A stretch of 6,747 nucleotides of DNA from Comamonadaceae bacterium (GTDB taxonomy: Bacteria; Pseudomonadota; Gammaproteobacteria; Burkholderiales; Burkholderiaceae): positions 1 through 6,747 of the forward strand of contig CANKOT010000121.1 of assembly GCA_947484245.1 (NCBI GenBank), in the 5' to 3' direction. A model generated the notes under the pieces. The model was given only the letters and a program-made list of their open reading frames with translations. It was not told where the DNA came from and did not search any database. Positions 1 to 5,537 of this stretch are shown here, in pieces; positions within the stretch are counted from its first letter, which is position 1, and each line of letters starts with the position of its first letter. Both the position numbers and the translations under genes were made by a program.

Positions 1-39
1 ATCCACAGGTCCGCGGTTCGAATCCGTGAAGAGCCACCA
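1..39 (+). tRNA. 3' part of a tRNA gene (possibly tRNA-Lys), truncated by the window edge
   Basis: The T arm is complete: stem CGCGG (12-16) pairs with CCGTG (24-28), with one G-T wobble, around the canonical loop TTCGAAT (17-23). The 3' acceptor strand AAGAGCC (29-35) is followed by discriminator A36 and an encoded CCA (37-39). The variable region is AGGTC (7-11), and TCCAC (2-6) would be the 3' strand of the anticodon stem. The missing 5' acceptor strand is therefore predicted to read GGCTCTT. The anticodon lies outside the window. The discriminator A, and an A at the position just before the anticodon stem 3' strand, fit a lysine tRNA, but that identity is only a guess. Confidence 0.93.
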
Positions 40-48
40 AACTTAGAG

Positions 49-78
49 GCCCCCCGTGCATGCACAGGGGGCTTTTTT
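49..78 (+). terminator. Rho-independent terminator of the tRNA transcript
   Basis: GCCCCC (49-54) pairs with GGGGGC (67-72). After one C/A mismatch, the inner palindrome GTGCATGCAC (56-65) extends the hairpin. Six Ts (73-78) follow directly. It begins 10 nt after the tRNA CCA end, so it most likely ends the tRNA transcript. It lies just ahead of the next gene, so any transcription of that gene from the tRNA promoter has to read through it. Confidence 0.9.
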
Positions 79-80
79 CA

Positions 81-97
81 TGACCTAGTCGTGGTCA
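81..97. repeat. Short inverted repeat TGACC-N7-GGTCA before the transporter gene
   Basis: TGACC (81-85) and GGTCA (93-97) are perfect 5-base inverted arms separated by 7 bases. They lie between the tRNA terminator and the ribosome binding site at 100-106. The element could be a small mRNA hairpin or a protein-binding site. Five-base arms are short enough to be chance, so no function is assigned. Confidence 0.3.
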
Positions 98-99
98 CC

Positions 100-106
100 A
101 GGAAGG
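100..106 (+). promoter_or_regulatory. Ribosome binding site AGGAAGG deciding the start of the EamA transporter
   Basis: A strong purine-rich Shine-Dalgarno sequence lies 5 nt before ATG 112. The upstream in-frame GTG at 91 has no such site and would place this Shine-Dalgarno inside the coding region, so ATG 112 is preferred. Confidence 0.75.
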
Positions 107-111
107 TCTGC

Positions 112-966
112 ATGGACGCTGACAATCGCCGCGGTATTTTGGCCATGAGTCTGGCCATGGCGCTTTTCATAGCCAACGATGCGCTGGTGAAACAGGTTAG
201 CGCCACATTGCCCGGCCCCCAACTCATTTTCATTCGCGGCCTGATGGCCACCACTTTGGTGCTCATCATGGCGCAGGCCATGGGCCATCTCAAAAACTGG
301 CGCCTCATGCTCAACGCCAAGTTGTGGCTTCGCGGTGTTGTCGATGCAGCCGCGTCTCTCACTTATCTCACAGCGGTGTTCCACTTGCCACTTGGCAATG
401 CAACGGCCATCAATTTGGCATCCCCTTTGTTCATCACTGTGTTTGCCATCTTTTTCTTCAAAGAGCGTGTCACTTTTGTTCGCGGCGCACTCATTTTGTT
501 AGGTTTCACTGGCGTGCTCATGGTGGTTCAACCCAGCTCCGAGGGTTTCAATATTTACGCTTGGATTGCAGTGCTGGCCACTTTGCTTCATGCAACACGC
601 GACACGCTCACTAGGGGCATTGGCCTGCATGTGCCCGCACTTCTCATTAGCTTGTGTACCGCCGTGTCAGTGGCATTGGCTGCGGGCGGCATCACACTCA
701 CTCAAACTTGGGCACCCGTTGACAACACTTCCCTGGCTTTGCTGTTTTGCGCCTCGGTGTTTCTATCTGTTGCCTACTATTTTTTGATTGTGGCCATGCG
801 CTCTGGCGAAATGAGTTTGGTGGCGCCATTTCGCTACAGTGGCTTGTTGTTTGCACTGCTCATTGGCTATGTGGTGTGGGATGAAGTGCCCAACCTGCTG
901 GCATGGGCGGGTATTGCGCTCTTGGTTTTTTCAGGTCTTATGATTCTTCAATCAAAAAGATCTTAG
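112..966 (+). CDS. DMT-superfamily (EamA-type) inner-membrane transporter
   Basis: The protein is 284 aa, the usual size for a drug/metabolite transporter with ten transmembrane helices built as two EamA repeats. The first repeat begins at the N-terminus with the typical FIANDALVKQ stretch (19-28). It continues through QLIFIRG (37-43) and a hydrophobic stretch with NLASPLFI (101-108), followed by FFKERV (115-120) and GFTGVLMVVQP (131-141), the end of a typical EamA unit. The second repeat covers about 148-280 and closes with VAPFRYSGLL (237-246), WDEVP (256-260) and the final helix WAGIALLVFSGLMIL (265-279). Such proteins move small metabolites or amino acids across the inner membrane. The substrate cannot be read from sequence. 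The start at ATG 112 is chosen for its strong ribosome binding site. The gene follows a tRNA terminator by 34 nt and is separated by 101 nt from the next gene, so it may be its own transcription unit. Confidence 0.9.
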   Translation: MDADNRRGILAMSLAMALFIANDALVKQVSATLPGPQLIFIRGLMATTLVLIMAQAMGHLKNWRLMLNAKLWLRGVVDAAASLTYLTAVFHLPLGNATAINLASPLFITVFAIFFFKERVTFVRGALILLGFTGVLMVVQPSSEGFNIYAWIAVLATLLHATRDTLTRGIGLHVPALLISLCTAVSVALAAGGITLTQTWAPVDNTSLALLFCASVFLSVAYYFLIVAMRSGEMSLVAPFRYSGLLFALLIGYVVWDEVPNLLAWAGIALLVFSGLMILQSKRS

Positions 967-994
967 ATGGCTCGTCTTATGAGTATTTGTACGA

Positions 995-1023
995 TGTACC
1001 TCAGCAAGCGCAGAATTCATAAT
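995..1023 (+). promoter_or_regulatory. Weak candidate promoter for the dioxygenase operon
   Basis: CATAAT (1018-1023) matches the -10 consensus at five of six positions. Seventeen bases upstream is TGTACC (995-1000), a poor -35 with three of six matches. A small palindrome, GTAC-GAT-GTAC (989-999), overlaps the putative -35. The 101-bp gap before the dioxygenase has no better sigma70-like pair that I can see. A promoter needing an activator would be typical for an aromatic-degradation gene, but no regulator gene is in the window. Confidence 0.25.
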
Positions 1024-1067
1024 CATCCTCAATTCAAAATTTTGCTCATGCCAGTCTGGAGTTTTAA

Positions 1068-1961
1068 ATGACCTTTGTAACCCAAGAAAACATCACCGCG
1101 CAGGTCTTGGAGGTGTTTGAAAAAACGCCCGACCCTCGCCTGCGTGAGGTAATGCAGTCGCTTGTCAAACACCTTCATGCCTTTGTGCGCGAGGTACAGC
1201 CCTCCGATACTGAGTTCGAAAAGGGATGTGAGTTTTTGGTGGGCCTGGGAAAAAACACCAGCGAAAAAAAGAACGAGGTCATTTTGGCTTCCGACATTTT
1301 GGGCGCTTCCACCCTCATCACGCTCATCAACAATGTGAAGCGCGCGGAAAAGGCTGGCCAGTATCAAACCGAGTCAGCGCTGTTGGGGCCCTTCTGGCGT
1401 AAAAACGCACCCGTCTATGAAGCGGGTGGCAACATCTCGCACGGCCCAGAATCCAAGCAAGCCGATCAATTGTTTGAAGTCACTGGCCATGTGCGCGATG
1501 CACAAGGTCGGCCCATCGAAGGCGCCGAAGTGGATGTGTGGCAAGCCTCCCCACTCGGCTTTTACGAAAACCAAGACGAAGAGCAGCCCGACATGAATTT
1601 GCGTGGTCGCTTCAAAACCGATGCCACCGGCAAGTTCAGCTTCAAATCGGTCAGGCCCTCCGGCTATCCCGTTCCGGTCGATGGGCCCTGCGGCGATTTA
1701 CTGCGCGCACAACGGCGCGACCCCTATCGCCCTGCCCACGTGCACTACATGATTTCCAAACCAGGCTATCAAGTGTTAGTCACTCAAGTGTTTGCAGACG
1801 ACGATCACCGCCTGCACACCGATGTCACATTCTCTGTGGTGGAAAGCTTGGTCGGAAAATTCAAAAAGCGCACTGCGCCTGGTGAGATGGGTTACTCACT
1901 TGAGTACGACTTTGTTTTGCAGGCTGGTGAAATGCATTTTCCAATGCCACCTATTCCTTAA
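1068..1961 (+). CDS. Intradiol ring-cleavage dioxygenase (hydroxyquinol/catechol 1,2-dioxygenase family)
   Basis: The protein is 297 aa, close to the usual length for the family. These non-haem Fe(III) enzymes cleave a catechol-type ring between its two hydroxylated carbons, giving a muconate or, from hydroxyquinol, maleylacetate. Residues about 20-110 match the helical N-terminal dimerisation/linker domain (SDILGASTLI 75-84, LLGPFW 105-110). Residues about 130-290 form the catalytic beta-sandwich. The four expected iron ligands are visible: Tyr166 in GFYENQD, Tyr200 in SGYPVPVDGP, and His224 and His226 in RPAHVH. Arg221 is also conserved. The GYPVPVDGPCGDLL segment (199-212) and TQVFADDD (239-246) resemble the hydroxyquinol/chlorocatechol subgroup more than benzoate-pathway CatA, so hydroxyquinol 1,2-dioxygenase is the favoured but unproven reading. 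GGAG (1058-1061) lies 6 nt before the ATG. The MDR oxidoreductase follows after 24 nt and is probably co-transcribed. The usual partners (muconate cycloisomerase, iron-type maleylacetate reductase, LysR regulator) are absent here. Confidence 0.9.
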   Translation: MTFVTQENITAQVLEVFEKTPDPRLREVMQSLVKHLHAFVREVQPSDTEFEKGCEFLVGLGKNTSEKKNEVILASDILGASTLITLINNVKRAEKAGQYQTESALLGPFWRKNAPVYEAGGNISHGPESKQADQLFEVTGHVRDAQGRPIEGAEVDVWQASPLGFYENQDEEQPDMNLRGRFKTDATGKFSFKSVRPSGYPVPVDGPCGDLLRAQRRDPYRPAHVHYMISKPGYQVLVTQVFADDDHRLHTDVTFSVVESLVGKFKKRTAPGEMGYSLEYDFVLQAGEMHFPMPPIP

Positions 1962-1985
1962 TGCAACAACCTCTCTTCAAATTTC

Positions 1986-3005
1986 ATGAGTTCTGAGACA
2001 CCCTCATTTGCGTTGCACGTTGCGGCCAAAGGCAGCAGCATAGACACCCTACAACTAGATTGCCAATCTCAAAGCAAACCCACCATTGCCCCACATGAAG
2101 TGCTGGTTCAAGTGGTGGCTGCAGCGGTCAACCCCAGCGACGTGAAAGCCACTTTGGGCATCATGCCGCACGCGGTTTTTCCAAGAACCCCCGGCCGCGA
2201 CTTCGCGGGCCTGGTGGTGGACGGCCCCGAGGCATTGAAGGGGCTTTCAGTTTGGGGCTCCGGTGGCGACATTGGCATTACGCGCAATGGCAGTCATGCA
2301 CGCTATTTGGTGTTGCCTATTTCCGCAGTGAAGCAAGTGCCAAAGGGCATCAGCATGGAAGAGGCTGGCGCTGTGGGCGTGCCCTTTGTCACCGCCTGTG
2401 AAGGCTTTAGCCGAGCCGGTGGTGTCAAAGCTGGCCAAACCGTGGTGGTGCTCGGCGCCAATGGCAAAGTTGGCCAGGCTGCGGTCCAAATTGCAGCGCG
2501 TGCCGGCGCCAAAGTTATTGCTGTGCAGCGTCAAGATCAATTAGAAGGTTTTGCATGTACCCCCGTTGAAGTGATCAACAGCAAGCACACAGAGCCTGCC
2601 GCTCGCATCATGGAATTGACGCAGGGCAAAGGCGCCAACCTGGTGTTCAACACTGTTGATAACGTGTATTGGGAAGTGGGTCACGCCATCATGGCCAAAG
2701 GCGCTACCCAGATTTTCATCATTGCCACCAAGGGACAAACGGTGGCCTTTGATGTGTTCAAGTTTTACCGCGGCATGCACAACTTTGTGGGCATCGACAC
2801 ACTGGCCCTAGATTGCGTGCGTTCTTGCGAATTGTTGGACGAGCTTCGCCCAGGCTTTGAAGATGGCACTTTGAAACCTTTTCCAGTTGCACCTGCCGAC
2901 ATGATTGATTTGCCCCATGCCATGGAAGCCTACAAAGAAGTCTTGGCAGGCGCCAAAAATAGAATGGTCTTAAAGCCATTAAGGGTACACCCTGATCCAA
3001 CCTAG
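1986..3005 (+). CDS. Zinc-less MDR-family NADPH:quinone oxidoreductase / alcohol dehydrogenase-like protein
   Basis: The protein is 339 aa, typical for the medium-chain dehydrogenase/reductase superfamily. The N-terminal GroES-like domain (about 35-125) contains VNPSD (48-52) and PGRDFAG (69-75), both hallmarks of the quinone-oxidoreductase branch. The Rossmann domain (about 130-280) carries VVVLGANGKVGQAAVQIA (153-170), the glycine-rich NAD(P)-binding turn. The C-terminus ends with the common NRMVLKP strand (325-331). I see no cysteine cluster for structural zinc and no typical catalytic zinc signature, so it should be zinc independent. It probably reduces a quinone or an enone/aldehyde. Its place just after a ring-cleavage dioxygenase suggests it handles a quinone or a ring-fission product; that is inference. 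No Shine-Dalgarno is visible before ATG 1986 (the preceding bases are pyrimidine-rich), so translation may depend on coupling to the dioxygenase. The stop is only 18 nt before the -35 box of the next operon. Confidence 0.88.
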   Translation: MSSETPSFALHVAAKGSSIDTLQLDCQSQSKPTIAPHEVLVQVVAAAVNPSDVKATLGIMPHAVFPRTPGRDFAGLVVDGPEALKGLSVWGSGGDIGITRNGSHARYLVLPISAVKQVPKGISMEEAGAVGVPFVTACEGFSRAGGVKAGQTVVVLGANGKVGQAAVQIAARAGAKVIAVQRQDQLEGFACTPVEVINSKHTEPAARIMELTQGKGANLVFNTVDNVYWEVGHAIMAKGATQIFIIATKGQTVAFDVFKFYRGMHNFVGIDTLALDCVRSCELLDELRPGFEDGTLKPFPVAPADMIDLPHAMEAYKEVLAGAKNRMVLKPLRVHPDPT

Positions 3006-3023
3006 ACCACAAATTGAATATAT

Positions 3024-3051
3024 TTGATCTGTGGGTTAAAGTTGGTATAAA
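3024..3051 (+). promoter_or_regulatory. Sigma70-type promoter of the aap amino-acid transport operon
   Basis: TTGATC (3024-3029) serves as the -35 and TATAAA (3046-3051) as the -10, separated by 16 bases. Transcription would start near 3058, giving an untranslated leader of roughly 170 nt before aapJ. This is the best-matching promoter pair seen in the window, and it sits between two gene groups of different function. The surrounding DNA is AT-rich, in contrast to the flanking coding regions. Confidence 0.6.
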
Positions 3052-3062
3052 TTGTGCCAACT
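3040..3062. promoter_or_regulatory. Inverted repeat AGTTGG-N11-CCAACT over the -10 box (candidate operator)
   Basis: AGTTGG (3040-3045) and CCAACT (3057-3062) are perfect 6-base inverted arms separated by 11 bases. The spacer contains the predicted -10 box, and the right arm covers the predicted start of transcription. The geometry, 17 bases between arm centres, is near two helical turns and suits a dimeric repressor that would block RNA polymerase. The protein is unknown and no regulator gene is in the window. Confidence 0.4.
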
Positions 3063-3071
3063 GGAAAACCT

Positions 3072-3110
3072 ATCCTGTCGGTCTGCACTTGTCTGGTGCG
3101 TCGTCAGGAT
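3072..3110 (+). promoter_or_regulatory. Potential two-part hairpin in the aapJ leader
   Basis: ATCCTG (3072-3077) can pair with CAGGAT (3105-3110). Inside it GCAC (3085-3088) can pair with GTGC (3096-3099) around a 7-nt loop, leaving an internal loop of 7 and 5 nt. It begins about 14 nt after the predicted transcription start. It has no T-tract, so it is not an intrinsic terminator. It could stabilise the mRNA 5' end or form part of a regulatory leader. I do not recognise a known riboswitch class. Confidence 0.35.
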
Positions 3111-3186
3111 GAATTCCTTTTATTGCAAAAGCCTAAGAATGCTCCCGGAAAGGGGTGTTTTGATGTTTTGGCATGTAATCATTCGT

Positions 3187-3201
3187 GTAGCGATTGGCTA
3201 C
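3187..3201 (+). promoter_or_regulatory. Small hairpin GTAGC-N5-GCTAC shortly before the aapJ ribosome binding site
   Basis: GTAGC (3187-3191) and GCTAC (3197-3201) form a perfect 5-bp stem with a 5-nt loop. It ends 10 nt before the weak Shine-Dalgarno AGAAAG (3212-3217), leaving the latter in an unpaired AT-rich stretch. It may help keep the initiation region open, but a stem this short can occur by chance. Confidence 0.25.
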
Positions 3202-3226
3202 TCATAAATTTAGAAAGATTCAATTC

Positions 3227-4255
3227 ATGAAGAAATACACACGTACTTTGATCGGATCTGTGCTGGCTGCTGCTGGCTTGATGGCTGCAACTTCTGCCAT
3301 GGCTGGCAAAACGCTTGATCAAATCAAGCAACGCGGCCAGGTTGTCTGCGGTGTCAACACAGGTTTGGCAGGTTTTTCAGCTGCTGATTCCAGTGGCAAC
3401 TGGTCTGGTTTGGATGTGGACCACTGCCGTGCCGTGGCTGCCGCTGTCTTGAGCGACGCTACCAAGGTCAAATACGTGCCTCTAACAGCCCAGCAGCGCT
3501 TCACAGCCCTGCAGTCTGGTGAGATCGATGTGTTGGCTCGCAACACCACCAGCACCATGAGCCGTGACGCCTCTTTGGGCCTGCATTTTGTGGGTGCCAA
3601 CTACTACGACGGCCAAGGCTTTATGGTCCCGAAGGGCAAGATTACCAGCGCCAAGCAACTCAAGGGTGCCACGGTCTGCGTGCAATCGGGCACCACCACC
3701 GAGAAAAATTTGACCGACTACTCACGCGCCAACAAGCTCAACCTGAAGCCTGTGGTGTTTGAAAAAGTGGAAGCTGCCACTGGCGCTTATTTTGCTGGCC
3801 GTTGCCAGGCTTACACCACCGACGCATCGGGCTTGGCTTCTGTGCGCGCCAAGGAAGCCAAAGACCCAGCAACCCACTTGATCTTGCCCGACCTCATTTC
3901 CAAAGAGCCTCTCGGCCCCATGGTGCGCCGTGGTGATGACGAGTGGTTGGCCATCAACAAGTGGGTGTTGGCCGGTTTGATTGAAGCCGAAGAGTATGGC
4001 ATCACCCAGGCCAACGCAGACCAGATGAAGTCCAGCGACAATCCGCAAGTCGGTCGTTTGCTCGGCGCGACGGAAGATTTGGGCAAGCACTTGGGCTTGG
4101 ACAAAGAATGGCTGTACCGCGCCATCAAGGTCACCGGCAACTACGGCGAAATGTTTGAGCGCAATGTAGGTCCCAAGACCTCCATCAACCTGCCACGCGG
4201 CATGAACCGTCAATGGAGTCAGGGCGGCTTGCAGTACGCTGCACCGCTGCGTTGA
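3227..4255 (+). CDS. aapJ: Periplasmic substrate-binding protein of a general L-amino-acid ABC transporter (AapJ/BztA type)
   Basis: The protein is 342 aa, the usual length for AapJ/BztA and longer than single amino-acid binding proteins (about 250-280 aa). A signal peptide is clear: basic MKKYTR, hydrophobic core LIGSVLAAAGLMA (8-20), and a cleavage site after AMA (24-26), before GKTLDQIK. There is no lipobox, so the protein should be soluble in the periplasm. The bacterial extracellular solute-binding family 3 fold starts at GQVVCGVNTGLAGFS (37-51). It includes RFTALQSGEIDVL (91-103) and TTSTMSRD (107-114), where Arg113 is in the position of the arginine that binds the ligand carboxylate. 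Family members bind glutamate, glutamine, aspartate, asparagine or a broad set of amino acids; the exact range is not readable. Four cysteines (41, 67, 151, 193) could form two disulfides. ATG 3227 is preferred to the in-frame TTG 3194 because the signal peptide then begins properly; AGAAAG (3212-3217) is a weak ribosome binding site. Confidence 0.93.
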   Translation: MKKYTRTLIGSVLAAAGLMAATSAMAGKTLDQIKQRGQVVCGVNTGLAGFSAADSSGNWSGLDVDHCRAVAAAVLSDATKVKYVPLTAQQRFTALQSGEIDVLARNTTSTMSRDASLGLHFVGANYYDGQGFMVPKGKITSAKQLKGATVCVQSGTTTEKNLTDYSRANKLNLKPVVFEKVEAATGAYFAGRCQAYTTDASGLASVRAKEAKDPATHLILPDLISKEPLGPMVRRGDDEWLAINKWVLAGLIEAEEYGITQANADQMKSSDNPQVGRLLGATEDLGKHLGLDKEWLYRAIKVTGNYGEMFERNVGPKTSINLPRGMNRQWSQGGLQYAAPLR

Positions 4256-4278
4256 TTTTTGCCTCTTTGAAAGCATTG

Positions 4279-4307
4279 AATACGCCCCTTTGTGGGGCGT
4301 ATTTTTT
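4279..4307 (+). terminator. Strong intrinsic terminator/attenuator between aapJ and aapQ
   Basis: AATACGCCCC (4279-4288) pairs perfectly over 10 bp with GGGGCGTATT (4294-4303) around a 5-nt loop (TTTGT), and the Ts continue to 4307. It starts 23 nt after the aapJ stop and ends 29 nt before the aapQ start. No promoter was found in the remaining 29 nt, so downstream genes are probably reached by partial read-through. This would give more binding protein than permease, a common arrangement in ABC uptake operons. The stem may also protect the 3' end of a monocistronic aapJ mRNA. Confidence 0.88.
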
Positions 4308-4336
4308 GTCAGTCCGTTTTAGTTTAGGCAACAAGC

Positions 4337-5536
4337 ATGTCTCACTTTTCAATGACCGAGGCCCGACCCTCACCTGACAAGAAAAACCGGACCATTTCGT
4401 GGCGTAGCCGTGAGGGGCGTTCGGTCATCTACCAGATCGTCGCAATTTTGTCGGCTTTTGCGCTCGTCGCCTTGCTGGTGCGCAACACTCTGGCCAACAT
4501 GCGTTTGCGTGGCATCCAGAGCGGATACGACTTTTTGTTTCAACCGTTTGGCTTTGACATCAGCGAGACGATGATCGACTATGCGCACAACAGTTCCTAC
4601 TTTGTGGCTTTCGCGATCGGCATGCTCAACACCATCAAGGTGGCCATCATCGGCATTGCCTTGGCCACTGTGGTGGGCGTGCTCATCGGCATTGGCCGAT
4701 TTTCAGCCAATTTTTTGGTTCAGAAAATCTGTTATGCCTATGTCGAGTTTTTCCGCAACGTGCCGGTTTATTTGCAATTGCTAATTTGGTATTTGGTGTT
4801 TGCAGAAGCCTTGCCAGATTTGGACGGCGCTTGGAATGCCGGTCATTTTTACCTGAGCAAAAACGGTATTTCTTTCCCTTGGCCCGTCTGGCAGCTGGGG
4901 CAAACACTGGCCTTGGTGGGGGCAGGTTTGGGCTTGGTTTTTGGGCTCTATTACCGGCGCTTGGCGCGCGCGCACTTTGATCTAACAGGCCAGCCGCGCC
5001 CCGTTGTGTGGGTGGCATTGGCCGCTATCCTGGGTTTGTCGGTGTTGGGCTGGCTGGCTGGGGGTGCACCTATGGAGTGGGATTTGCCGAAGATGGGTGA
5101 TTTTCAGATTGAAGATGGCGGTGCTTTTAGCCCTGAATTCATGGCCTTGTTGTTTGGCTTGGTGTTCTACACAGCCGCCTTCATTGCCGAAGTGGTGCGC
5201 TCGGGCATCGCTTCGGTGTCACTGGGTCAGCACGAGGCTGCAGCTTCTTTGGGCCTGAGCAAAAGACAGGTCATGCGTTTGGTGGTGCTGCCACAAGCCC
5301 TGCGCGTGATCATCCCGCCATTGACCAGCCAGTACCTGAACCTGACCAAAAACTCTTCTCTCGCGGTGGCCATCGGCTACCCCGAATTGGTCTCGATCGC
5401 CAACACCACGCTCAACCAGACTGGCCGCGCCATCGAAGCGCTGTCCATCGTGATGCTGGTGTACCTCACCTTGTCCCTCATCACTTCGGCCCTCATGAAC
5501 TGGTTCAACGCCAGTGCCGCTATCCAGGAGCGCTGA
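4337..5536 (+). CDS. aapQ: Amino-acid ABC transporter permease AapQ/BztB type
   Basis: The protein is 399 aa, matching the large permeases of the Aap/Bzt transporters (about 400 aa) rather than the roughly 220-240 aa HisQ/GlnP type. The N-terminus (about 1-28) is polar and cytoplasmic, followed by a first helix (30-48) and the family segment RGIQSGYDFLFQPFGFDIS (58-76). The conserved permease core includes GMLNTIKVAIIGIALATVVGV (95-115) and YVEFFRNVPVYLQLLIWY (135-152). A long central insertion with extra hydrophobic segments (about 186-241) is characteristic of this subfamily. The cytoplasmic EAA coupling loop is at 300-321 (EAAASLGL, then VVLPQA at 316-321), which contacts the ATPase. ATG 4337 has only a modest AGG (4326-4328) as ribosome binding site. 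The gene follows the attenuator hairpin. The aapM ribosome binding site lies inside its 3' end, with one base between stop and next start. It should form a heterodimer with AapM in the inner membrane. Confidence 0.92.
   Translation: MSHFSMTEARPSPDKKNRTISWRSREGRSVIYQIVAILSAFALVALLVRNTLANMRLRGIQSGYDFLFQPFGFDISETMIDYAHNSSYFVAFAIGMLNTIKVAIIGIALATVVGVLIGIGRFSANFLVQKICYAYVEFFRNVPVYLQLLIWYLVFAEALPDLDGAWNAGHFYLSKNGISFPWPVWQLGQTLALVGAGLGLVFGLYYRRLARAHFDLTGQPRPVVWVALAAILGLSVLGWLAGGAPMEWDLPKMGDFQIEDGGAFSPEFMALLFGLVFYTAAFIAEVVRSGIASVSLGQHEAAASLGLSKRQVMRLVVLPQALRVIIPPLTSQYLNLTKNSSLAVAIGYPELVSIANTTLNQTGRAIEALSIVMLVYLTLSLITSALMNWFNASAAIQER
5526..5530 (+). promoter_or_regulatory. Ribosome binding site AGGAG deciding the aapM start
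   Basis: AGGAG lies in the last codons of aapQ, 7 nt before ATG 5538. An earlier in-frame ATG at 5514 would overlap aapQ by 23 nt and has no comparable site, so 5538 is chosen. A second ATG at 5542 is out of frame. Confidence 0.8.
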
Positions 5537-5537
5537 C

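Noticed and set aside
91..111. Longer EamA transporter starting at GTG 91
   Set aside because: It would place the strong ribosome binding site AGGAAGG inside the coding region; ATG 112 has correct spacing and starts close to the first helix, as usual in the family.
3007..3033. CCACA...TGTGG imperfect AT-rich palindrome after the MDR gene as a terminator
   Set aside because: The arms are short, the interior is weakly paired, and no T-tract follows; it also overlaps the predicted -35 box, so it is not called as a terminator.
3168..3186. TGGCATG near 3169 as a sigma54 (-24/-12) promoter for aapJ
   Set aside because: The -24-like half is suggestive for a nitrogen-related gene, but there is no GC or TTGC element at the required 10-bp spacing downstream.
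3194..3226. Longer aapJ starting at TTG 3194
   Set aside because: It adds a charged 11-residue extension before a standard MKKYTR signal peptide and has no ribosome binding site; ATG 3227 fits better.
3722..4276. 184-codon open frame on the - strand across aapJ
   Set aside because: It is fully opposite a clearly recognisable binding protein, has no ribosome binding site or domain that I can see, and is best explained as an antisense shadow.
5514..5537. Longer aapM starting at ATG 5514
   Set aside because: It overlaps the end of aapQ and lacks a ribosome binding site, while ATG 5538 has AGGAG at 7 nt.
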